Positions 41,965-49,877 of a stretch of 64,000 nt of DNA are shown here, in pieces. This DNA is from Sphaerisporangium rubeum. Its GTDB lineage: Bacteria > Actinomycetota > Actinomycetes > Streptosporangiales > Streptosporangiaceae. A program made the translations under genes and the position numbers. The stretch covers positions 1,302,001-1,366,000 of the forward strand of contig NZ_JACHIU010000001.1 in assembly GCF_014207705.1 (NCBI RefSeq), written 5' to 3'. How positions within the stretch are numbered: position 1 is the stretch's first letter; each line of letters starts with the position of its first letter. The notes beneath the pieces are model-generated. The model was not told where the DNA came from. It saw only the letters and a list, made by a program, of their open reading frames with translations, and ran no database searches.

Positions 41965-42650
41965 CCCGCGTGCTCGTCGTCGAGGACGAAGAGTCGTTCT
42001 CGGACGCCTTGTCCTACATGCTCCGCAAGGAAGGGTTCGAGGTCGCGGTGGCGACCACCGGGCCCGAGGCACTGGACACCTTCGATCGCAACGGCGCCGA
42101 CCTGGTGCTGCTCGACCTGATGCTCCCCGGCCTGCCAGGCACCGAGGTGTGCCGTTCGCTGCGGCAGCGGTCCAAGGTGCCGGTCATCATGCTGACCGCC
42201 AAGGACAGCGAGATCGACAAGGTCGTGGGGCTGGAGCTCGGCGCCGACGACTACGTCACCAAGCCGTTCTCCTCACGTGAGCTGGTGGCCCGCATCCGCG
42301 CCGTACTGCGGCGGCAGGGCGACGTCGAGGAGATCGAGTCGGCGGTGCTGACCGCGGGGCCGGTGCGCATGGACGTCGACCGGCACATCGTCGCGGTCCG
42401 CGGCCGTCCCGTGCAGCTTCCGCTGAAGGAGTTCGAGCTGCTTGAGGTGCTGCTGCGCAACGCCGGCCGGGTGCTGACCCGCGGGCAGCTGATCGACCGC
42501 GTGTGGGGGGCCGACTACGTGGGGGACACCAAGACGCTGGACGTCCACGTGAAGCGGCTCAGGGCCAAGGTGGAGTCCGACCCGTCCAACCCGCGGTGCA
42601 TCCTCACCGTGCGAGGGCTCGGCTACAAGTTCGATCCCACGGAGGCCTAG
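41961..42650 (+). CDS. phoP: Phosphate response regulator (PhoP/RegX3 type)
   Basis: A 229-residue OmpR-type regulator: receiver with Asp52 (VLLDLMLPG), Lys in MLTAKDS, and a C-terminal winged helix (PLKEFELLEVLLRN, QLIDRVWGADYVG, LDVHVKRLRAK). It turns on phosphate-scavenging genes and, in Streptomyces, represses secondary metabolism and crosses with GlnR, whose gene is also in this window. Co-translated with phoR. Confidence 0.96.
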   Translation: MTRVLVVEDEESFSDALSYMLRKEGFEVAVATTGPEALDTFDRNGADLVLLDLMLPGLPGTEVCRSLRQRSKVPVIMLTAKDSEIDKVVGLELGADDYVTKPFSSRELVARIRAVLRRQGDVEEIESAVLTAGPVRMDVDRHIVAVRGRPVQLPLKEFELLEVLLRNAGRVLTRGQLIDRVWGADYVGDTKTLDVHVKRLRAKVESDPSNPRCILTVRGLGYKFDPTEA

Positions 42651-42658
42651 AACGAATC

Positions 42659-42697
42659 GGGGCCTCCCACCTCTCGTACGGAGAGAGGGGGAGGCCC
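42659..42697. terminator. Terminator after phoP
   Basis: GGGGCCTCCC (42659-42668) pairs with GGGGAGGCCC (42687-42696), with an inner CTCTC/GAGAG stem, followed by TTCG. It also serves the convergent lipoprotein gene. Confidence 0.75.
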
Positions 42698-42727
42698 TTC
42701 GTCGTTCTCGTGCCGCTGTGGTGCGGC

Positions 42728-43351
42728 TCAGGGGGTCGTGGAGGCCTCGGCCGTGGGGCTGGCGCTCGTCTCGGCCGGGGCGGTGGCGGACGGCGTCGGC
42801 GCGGCGCTCGGCGCGGGGGACAGGCTGCTGAACTCGCGGCTGCGGGTGATCACCGGGACGGTCATGGTGATGTTCCCCGCGTTGGTGAAGCTGAGGGTCA
42901 GCGCCATGGTCTCGCCGCCGAGCAGTTCCTTCTGCGTGCCTTCCACGACGAACTTGGACGCCGGCATGCCGGTGTTGACCAGCTGGCCCGGCGGCAGCGT
43001 GAGCGGGCCGGGGGCCGTGACCTTCGCGCCGGCCTGACCGGCCACAGTGATGCCGTTCAGGGTGTCAGGCGCCGTTCCGTAGTTCACCATGGAGAGATAC
43101 AGGGGCAGCGAGCCGCCGGCCGGGATGCGCTTCCCCGAGTCAGGGCCGAGGAGGAAAGCTTGCGGGATCTTGATGCCGTTCCTGCCGTACGTCTTGGCGG
43201 AGCCGCTGCTGTCCATCAGCACGCCGGCCTCGGTCGGAGCGTAGGCGTTGCTGGTGTTCGCGTCGGGCCCGGCGCCGCACGCGGCCAGCGCCGGGGACAA
43301 GGCGAGCAGCGCGGTGACGACGGTCACCCGGCGACGGCTGGTGCTGGTCAC
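42728..43351 (-). CDS. LpqE-like lipoprotein
   Basis: A 207-residue lipoprotein: basic start, hydrophobic stretch and lipobox LAAC (Cys near 25), then a beta-rich domain (AYAPTEAG, GSLPLYLSMVNYG, LPPGQLVNTGMP) resembling copper-chaperone PCuAC-like folds and M. tuberculosis LpqE, and a Ser/Pro/Ala/Thr-rich end. Placed divergently from carD, just as lpqE is in mycobacteria. Start at GTG 43351 with an AAGGAG site. Metal binding is not evident. Confidence 0.82.
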   Translation of the reverse strand: MTSTSRRRVTVVTALLALSPALAACGAGPDANTSNAYAPTEAGVLMDSSGSAKTYGRNGIKIPQAFLLGPDSGKRIPAGGSLPLYLSMVNYGTAPDTLNGITVAGQAGAKVTAPGPLTLPPGQLVNTGMPASKFVVEGTQKELLGGETMALTLSFTNAGNITMTVPVITRSREFSSLSPAPSAAPTPSATAPAETSASPTAEASTTP

Positions 43352-43580
43352 TGTTCGGGGTCTCCTTGGTGCACACGGGTATGGCCAGGGGCCCACCTTA
43401 TCGGCGTCCGCCGTCCCTCCTGCAGTCACCCCGGGGGCGTCGCGAGGCTCGTCGGGGTGCAGGTCACCGGGGGTTTTTCCGAGACGGATTCACATCCCCG
43501 TGCAGTTGTCAAGTCCCAAATGGAGGCTTTGACCTGCAGTTATGTTGATTTCACTGTTCCGGGAGGGGACTGACGCGTGG

Positions 43581-43586
43581 TATCCT
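43581..43586 (+). promoter_or_regulatory. Extended -10 of carD
   Basis: TGG-TATCCT, 28 nt before the carD ATG; the -35 is weak. The remainder of 43352-43614 contains nothing else I can assign. Confidence 0.35.
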
Positions 43587-43614
43587 GGAGTACAGCGGAA
43601 GGGGTACTTGTCAC

Positions 43615-44097
43615 ATGACTTTCCAGGTCGGCGACACTGTCGTCTACCCCCACCACGGGGCTGCTCGAATCGAAGCCATCACGACCCGCACCATCAAGGG
43701 CGAGGACAGAACCTATCTGGTGCTGAAGGTCGACAAGGGCGACCTTACCGTTCAGGTGCCGGCGGACAACGCCGAGCTCGTCGGTGTGCGTGACGTTGTA
43801 GGCCAGGAAGGCCTGGAGCGTGTCTTCGATGTGCTGCGCATGCCGCACACAGAAGAGCCCACCAACTGGTCCCGCCGTTACAAGGCCAACCTTGAGAAGC
43901 TTGCCTCCGGCGATGTCAACAAGGTTGCCGAGGTGGTGCGCGACCTCTGGCGGCGCGACAAGGAGCGCGGTCTGTCGGCCGGCGAGAAGCGCATGCTCGC
44001 CAAGGCCAGGCAGATACTGGTCAGCGAGCTCGCCCTCGCTGAGAAGACCAACGAGGACAAGGCGGAAGCCCTCCTCGACGAGGTCCTGAACTCCTGA
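43615..44097 (+). CDS. carD: RNA-polymerase-binding transcription factor CarD
   Basis: A 160-residue essential regulator that stabilises open complexes at promoters including rRNA promoters. The N-terminal Tudor-like RNA polymerase interaction domain ([18 protein letters not shown]) and C-terminal DNA-binding helical domain ([33 protein letters not shown]) with the minor-groove Trp are all present. Its stop codon overlaps the presumed CTG start of ispF. Confidence 0.97.
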   Translation: MTFQVGDTVVYPHHGAARIEAITTRTIKGEDRTYLVLKVDKGDLTVQVPADNAELVGVRDVVGQEGLERVFDVLRMPHTEEPTNWSRRYKANLEKLASGDVNKVAEVVRDLWRRDKERGLSAGEKRMLAKARQILVSELALAEKTNEDKAEALLDEVLNS

Positions 44098-44570
44098 ACA
44101 CACCATCACTGCCTAGGGTGGGCATCGGCGTCGATGTCCACCCTTTCGCATCCGGCCGTGACCTCCATCTCGCCGGCCTTCACTGGCCCGGCGAGACAGG
44201 CCTGTCCGGCCACTCCGACGGCGACGCCGCCGCACACGCCTGCTGCGACGCCTTGCTCTCCGCAGCCGGCCTGGGCGACCTAGGCGCGCTCTTCGGCACC
44301 GCCGACCCCCGATGGTCCGGCGCCTCCGGTGTAACCCTCCTGGAGGAAACCGCCCGCCACGTAAGAGCCGCCGGCTTCACCATCGGCAACGTAGCCGTAC
44401 AAATCATCGGCAACCGCCCCAAATTGGCCCCCCGCCGACCCGAAGCCGAAAAAGCCCTGACCACCGCCGTCGGCGCTCCTGTCTCCATAAGCGCCACCAC
44501 AACCGACGGCCTGGGCCTGACCGGCCGCAACGAAGGCATAGCCGCCATCGCCACCGCCCTGGTCCTCTAA
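44094..44570 (+). CDS. ispF: 2-C-methyl-D-erythritol 2,4-cyclodiphosphate synthase
   Basis: A 158-residue MEP-pathway enzyme making the cyclodiphosphate precursor of isoprenoids. Metal ligands Asp and His are in GVDVHPF; SGHSDGD and [15 protein letters not shown] are family motifs. The usual N-terminus [11 protein letters not shown] needs residues upstream of the only near start (GTG 44118). In that frame there is no ATG, GTG or TTG, only CTG 44094, which overlaps the carD TGA (CTGA) and follows GAGG by 10 nt. I therefore place the start at CTG 44094; GTG 44118 would remove about eight residues. ispD, expected between carD and ispF, is absent. Confidence 0.88.
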   Translation: MNTPSLPRVGIGVDVHPFASGRDLHLAGLHWPGETGLSGHSDGDAAAHACCDALLSAAGLGDLGALFGTADPRWSGASGVTLLEETARHVRAAGFTIGNVAVQIIGNRPKLAPRRPEAEKALTTAVGAPVSISATTTDGLGLTGRNEGIAAIATALVL

Positions 44571-44605
44571 CCCCCCAACACCGTCCTGGTCCTCTACCTC
44601 CCAAC
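44553..44605 (+). repeat. 26-27-bp duplication of the ispF 3' end
   Basis: ACCGCCCTGGTCCTCTAACC (the last codons and stop) recurs at 44580 as ACCGTCCTGGTCCTCTACC, each followed by CCCAAC. Confidence 0.8.
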
Positions 44606-44665
44606 ACCACCCCGCCACCGGCGTTCTCTCCCACTCCTAGCCCTCCCTTTCGATGTGCTCTCGGT

Positions 44666-44891
44666 CCGCTCTCACTCCGTGCGGCATCCGACCTTTGCCA
44701 TCTCGCACGGCCCTCGCCTCATCCCGCACGACACCCGTCCGTCGCCGAAGCGGTGGGACGTGTACGGCGAATCCGCTCTCACTCCGTGCGGCGTCCGACC
44801 TTTGCCATCTCGCACGGCACTCGCCTCATCCCGCACGGCACTTGTCCGGCGCCGAAGCGGTGGGACGTGGTACGGCGAATCCGGCGCCGTC
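44666..44891 (+). repeat. 106-108-bp direct repeats sharing the core of the 24-kb array
   Basis: Two tandem copies (44666-44771 and 44772-44879) differing by a few bases and one 1-bp indel. Each ends in CGCCGAAGCGGTGGGACGTG then TACGGCGAATCC; the second continues to GGCGCCGTC. The same core with GACGCGGCGGGACG is in every 179-bp unit at 23.8-24.4 kb. The gap 44571-45193 otherwise holds no gene I can support. Confidence 0.9.
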
Positions 44892-45193
44892 GTACGGTGG
44901 TCCACCCGGCGGACGGTCATACGTGCGGCGCAAGGTAAGGGTTCCGTGGCGGTGTCGGCACCATCCGGCGGTGCTCGCCATACGTCGTACTAGCAGGATC
45001 CCGGGCGGCTGCACCCCGACTCGTGAATCCCCTTCGGACGGCGTGTCCCGCGGACCGGCGCGGGTGCGTGGGGCCGCCGTTCGATTTCTTTACCTTCCTG
45101 ACCTGCGGATTTAAAATTTCCAGGAATAGTCCTCCAAGACGGGGTAGCCATCTGTTCAGCGTGAAGGTGCGACCCTCACAGGGGAGGCTCAAT

Positions 45194-45463
45194 ATGACCA
45201 TCGAAACCATCCTCGGCGCGATTGTGATCGGCGCGATCATCGGTGCGCTCGGCCGCCTGGTTCTTCCTGGCCGCCAGCCCATCGGATGGCTGCTGACCAT
45301 CGTCGTCGGCATCGTCGCTGCCCTGATCGGCACGGCGATCGCCCAGGTGCTCGGCGTGGCCACTACAGACGGCATCGACTGGATCGAACTGGTTCTCCAG
45401 GTCGTCCTCGCCGTCGTGGGTGTCGGCCTTGTCGCCGGCCTCCGCGGTCGCACCAGGGTCTGA
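45194..45463 (+). CDS. GlsB/YeaQ/YmgE-family stress membrane protein
   Basis: An 89-residue hydrophobic protein of the transglycosylase-associated family with three membrane helices and the GAIIGALGRLVLPGRQPIGW motif. Relatives are stress-induced; the mechanism is unknown. GGGGAGG site before the ATG. A GGGTAG element at 45142-45147 could be the -10 of a sigmaB-type promoter, which would fit, but the -35 is not convincing. Confidence 0.88.
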   Translation: MTIETILGAIVIGAIIGALGRLVLPGRQPIGWLLTIVVGIVAALIGTAIAQVLGVATTDGIDWIELVLQVVLAVVGVGLVAGLRGRTRV

Positions 45464-45510
45464 CAAGGCAACTCGACACAGGTGGCCACAGCTGCCATCG
45501 CCCACTGAGC

Positions 45511-45542
45511 AAGGCCCGTCCGGCACCCGCCGGGCGGGCCTT
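45511..45542. terminator. Terminator after the GlsB-like gene
   Basis: AAGGCCCG...CCGG pairs with CCGG...CGGGCCTT with a short loop; convergent with the next gene. Confidence 0.75.
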
Positions 45543-45591
45543 CGCGTTGTGGCGTGACAGATCCGTGGATCCACCCGGTCCCCGAGGACCG

Positions 45592-46965
45592 TCACTCCTC
45601 CGGAGGCAGCGGCGTGCTGCGCATACGTCCGGACGGCGGGGCGGCCGCCTCCTCCGCGGGGTGGGGCCGACGCTGAGCAGGACCGGCTTCGTCCTGGACG
45701 GCGATCTCCTCGGGTTCGGCCACCCACGCGCCGTGCGCCGGGTCAGGCTCCTGTCCGGTGGCAGGCAACCGCGGGGACTCCTCACGGAGGTTGGGGTACG
45801 GCTGTGTGTCGCGGTCCACCTCGGCCGGGGTCGGCTCGGGGTCGCGCTCGTCGTCCCGCTCCACGTAGCGGCCGGGATCGTACTCGTCCGCACCGGTGAA
45901 CGCCGGATACGGCTGAGTGCCGACGTCCTCAGACGACGGAAGCGGATGTACCAGTACGTCACCGCTGGCAGGACGGACGAGGTCACCCCACCGGAGCGGA
46001 GCGTCGGGCTCGCGGCGCCGTGGCTCAGGCACCAGCGGCTGGTCCTTGAGCGGCTCGGGACTCTCCGGCACGGGTGTCCGGCCGGCCGGCGGCTCGGGGC
46101 TGTGCGCGACAGGTGTGCGGCCGGCCGGTGGTGCGGGGTCATCAAGCACAGGTGTCCGCTCGGGATCTGTCACGACAGGTGTCCGGCGGGCCGGCTCAGG
46201 GTTCTGCGGCGCGGGTGTCCGGTCGACCGGCGGTGTCTCAGGCGCGGGAGTCGGCCCGACCACCGGCTCGGCCTCGGGAAGTTGCCGCGCCACAGCCTCA
46301 CGCTCCTCAGGGGTGACGGACTCCTCAAGAGGAGGCGCCAGCTCAGGGGCTCTGATCGCGACCGCCTCGTCGGGAACAGGCGACGGCTCACGGTCCCTGG
46401 TCGAGAGGGGCTCGGCGGTGGTCCGCTCCACACCGAACGGCACGAGATCCGCGTCGGACTCGCCGCCGGCCGCTCGCGGGGCCCGTACGGAGAGCAGCAG
46501 CAGCCACAGGCCGAGCACCACCATGACCCAGGGCGCGATGGCCACGGTCACGGCGGCCGCACGGGAATCGACGACGGCCCCGGTGGCCACGACCGTGTTG
46601 GCCGTCGCGGCGGCCACGATCAGCACGGCGAGCACGACCCCGGCCTGCAGCCGCGCGGCCCAGCCCCGGGTCCGCAGCAGGAAGACACTGATCAGGGCGA
46701 CCACGAGCAAGGCGGCGAAGCCCGCCGGGTAGAGGTACGCCAGATCGGTCCGGGCCCCGCCGGTGACGGCGAGTGAGCGCAGGGGCTCGAACGAGAGCGT
46801 GCAGGCGGCGGCGGCGAGTGCGGCGACGGCCAGCACGGCGACGGCGGTCCCGGTACGGCGCAGCGCGAGCGCGATCCGGCTCGGCGGCGTGGCGAGAACG
46901 GGTGCGGCGGGGGTGGCGGAACGACGGGCCGGCTGGCCCGCCGTCAGCGGAGGGGTGACGTCCAT
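45592..46965 (-). CDS. Membrane protein with DUF2637-like domain and proline-rich tail
   Basis: A 457-residue protein. Four membrane helices (about 38-58, 80-97, 106-125, 138-160) show the DUF2637-like spacing ([26 protein letters not shown]). The long cytoplasmic tail (165-457) is low in hydrophobics and repeats RTPV/RTPA-P with E/P-rich spacers at least five times. Function unknown; relatives occur on actinobacterial chromosomes and plasmids. It is divergent to cysS. Confidence 0.75.
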   Translation of the reverse strand: MDVTPPLTAGQPARRSATPAAPVLATPPSRIALALRRTGTAVAVLAVAALAAAACTLSFEPLRSLAVTGGARTDLAYLYPAGFAALLVVALISVFLLRTRGWAARLQAGVVLAVLIVAAATANTVVATGAVVDSRAAAVTVAIAPWVMVVLGLWLLLLSVRAPRAAGGESDADLVPFGVERTTAEPLSTRDREPSPVPDEAVAIRAPELAPPLEESVTPEEREAVARQLPEAEPVVGPTPAPETPPVDRTPAPQNPEPARRTPVVTDPERTPVLDDPAPPAGRTPVAHSPEPPAGRTPVPESPEPLKDQPLVPEPRRREPDAPLRWGDLVRPASGDVLVHPLPSSEDVGTQPYPAFTGADEYDPGRYVERDDERDPEPTPAEVDRDTQPYPNLREESPRLPATGQEPDPAHGAWVAEPEEIAVQDEAGPAQRRPHPAEEAAAPPSGRMRSTPLPPEE

Positions 46966-47252
46966 GGCCCTTCGAAGCCTACAGAATCGCCGCAGCCCCG
47001 GCCGTCGGCCGCGCCGGTAGGGCCGCCGCGAGGGGCCGTGACGGCCGCTTGCGGACGCGCCACGACCACTGTTTCGGACCGGTCAAGCAACCCGGTAAAT
47101 GTCGCAAAGAGGCATATATTCTCCGGGGCAAGTCGCCCTTCGCCGGAGAAGACACACACTCACGCGGCCAGGGAGAAAAGAGCGCAGGAATCACTTTGGT
47201 TTTACAGACGTGTGAGGTCGGGCAACCTGTCCTGTCAGAGCCTGGAAGGCAT

Positions 47253-47258
47253 TAGCCT
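47253..47258 (+). promoter_or_regulatory. -10 hexamer of cysS (leaderless)
   Basis: TAGCCT ends 7 nt before GTG 47266 and supports that start. The 300-bp region 46966-47265 also holds a hairpin (CTCCGG/CCGGAG) near 47121-47148, but no gene or T-box-like leader that I can support. Confidence 0.5.
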
Positions 47259-47265
47259 TGCGTTC

Positions 47266-48663
<1,398 letters not shown>

Positions 48664-48672
48664 TCGCACCGG

Positions 48673-48678
48673 TAGGCT
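48673..48678 (+). promoter_or_regulatory. -10 hexamer of rlmB (leaderless)
   Basis: TAGGCT ends 6 nt before ATG 48685, giving rlmB its own promoter next to cysS. Confidence 0.5.
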
Positions 48679-48684
48679 TACGAC

Positions 48685-49641
48685 ATGGCAGGTGCGGGTA
48701 AAGGCTCCGGCGGTTCCGGCGGCAGAAGAAAAGGTGCCACGCGAGGCACCGGCGGCAAGGGCCGCGGTTCGCTCGCGGGCAAAGGCGCGACACCGCCGGC
48801 CCACATGCGCCACTGGTACAAGGATCGCCAGCAAGGCTCTCCACGTACGGCCGCGCGTCCCGCCGACCAGCCCGCGCGCCGTCCCCGCAAGGACGAGAAC
48901 GCTCCTGAGGTCATCGGCGGCCGCAACCCCGTGGTCGAGGCCCTGCGCGCCGAGATCCCCGCCAACGTCCTCTACGTCGCTCAGCGCGTCGACAACGACG
49001 ACCGCATCCGCGACGCCATCAAGATGGCGGCCGACCGCGGCATAGCCCTCCTGGAAGTCAGCCGCGACAAGCTGGACAGACTCACCGACGGCAGCGTCCA
49101 CCAAGGCATAGCCCTCCAGCTCCCTCCGTACGAGTACGCGCACCCCGACGACCTGGTCGTCCGCGCCGAGGAAGCCGCCGAGATCCCCCTGATCCTCGCT
49201 CTGGACGGCGTCACCGATCCCCGCAACCTCGGCGCCATAGCCCGCTCCGCCACCGCCTTCGCCGCACACGGCATCCTGGTCCCGGCCCGCCGCTCCGCCG
49301 GCGTGACCGCAGGCGCCTGGAAGACCAGCGCAGGCACCCTGGCCCACCTCCCCGTGGCCAAGGCCCCCAACCTCACCAGCACCCTCCGCGACTACCGCTC
49401 AAGAGGCCTCTTCGTCGTCGGCCTCGACGGCACCGCCGACACCGACATTGCCGACATAGACCTGGCCAAAGAGCCCCTGGTCCTCGTCATAGGCTCCGAA
49501 GGCAAAGGCCTTTCCCGCCTGGTCCGCGAAACCTGCGACACCATAGCCCGCATCCCCATCCAAGCAGCCGCCGAGTCCCTCAACGCCTCAGTGGCCGCCG
49601 CCATCTCCCTCTACGAAATCACCCGCCTCCGCCACTCCTAG
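48685..49641 (+). CDS. rlmB: 23S rRNA (guanosine-2'-O-)-methyltransferase, SpoU/TrmH family
   Basis: A 318-residue SPOUT methyltransferase that methylates G2251 of 23S rRNA. A Gly/Lys/Arg-rich disordered N-terminus (1-65) is followed by the substrate-binding domain (VIGGRNPVVEALRA) and the knotted catalytic domain (ALDGVTDPRNLGAIARSA, VIGSEGKGLSRL, SLNASVAAAISLYE). The order cysS-rlmB is conserved in actinobacteria. Confidence 0.94.
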   Translation: MAGAGKGSGGSGGRRKGATRGTGGKGRGSLAGKGATPPAHMRHWYKDRQQGSPRTAARPADQPARRPRKDENAPEVIGGRNPVVEALRAEIPANVLYVAQRVDNDDRIRDAIKMAADRGIALLEVSRDKLDRLTDGSVHQGIALQLPPYEYAHPDDLVVRAEEAAEIPLILALDGVTDPRNLGAIARSATAFAAHGILVPARRSAGVTAGAWKTSAGTLAHLPVAKAPNLTSTLRDYRSRGLFVVGLDGTADTDIADIDLAKEPLVLVIGSEGKGLSRLVRETCDTIARIPIQAAAESLNASVAAAISLYEITRLRHS

Positions 49642-49695
49642 CCCCACCTCCATGACGACCACCACCGAAGCCCACTAAACTCGATCCCACCACCC

Positions 49696-49768
49696 GCCGA
49701 CGTAGCTCAATCGGCAGAGCAACGGTCTTGTAAACCGTAGGTCAGGGGTTCGATTCCCCTCGTCGGCT
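49696..49768 (+). tRNA. thrT: tRNA-Thr (anticodon UGU)
   Basis: Complete cloverleaf: acceptor GCCGACG/CGTCGGC, anticodon stem ACGGT/ACCGT around CTTGTAA (anticodon TGT), T-loop GGTTCGATTCC. CCA is not encoded (TCCCA follows). Confidence 0.96.
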
Positions 49769-49776
49769 CCCACATC

Positions 49777-49809
49777 AAAGGCCCCTTGCGACCATCACAA
49801 GGGGCCTTT
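49777..49809 (+). terminator. Terminator of tRNA-Thr
   Basis: AAAGGCCCCTTG pairs perfectly with CAAGGGGCCTTT and ends in TTTT. Confidence 0.9.
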
Positions 49810-49877
49810 TGCCAACACTTCTGCTAACACGAGCCACGCGGCGCCGTCCTTGATCGTCGTAGCCGCCGGCTTGCCGG

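Noticed and set aside
46966-47265. T-box or peptide-leader control of cysS
   Set aside because: No T-box sequence, and the small frames there have no SD or Cys run; a leaderless promoter directly before the GTG explains the start.
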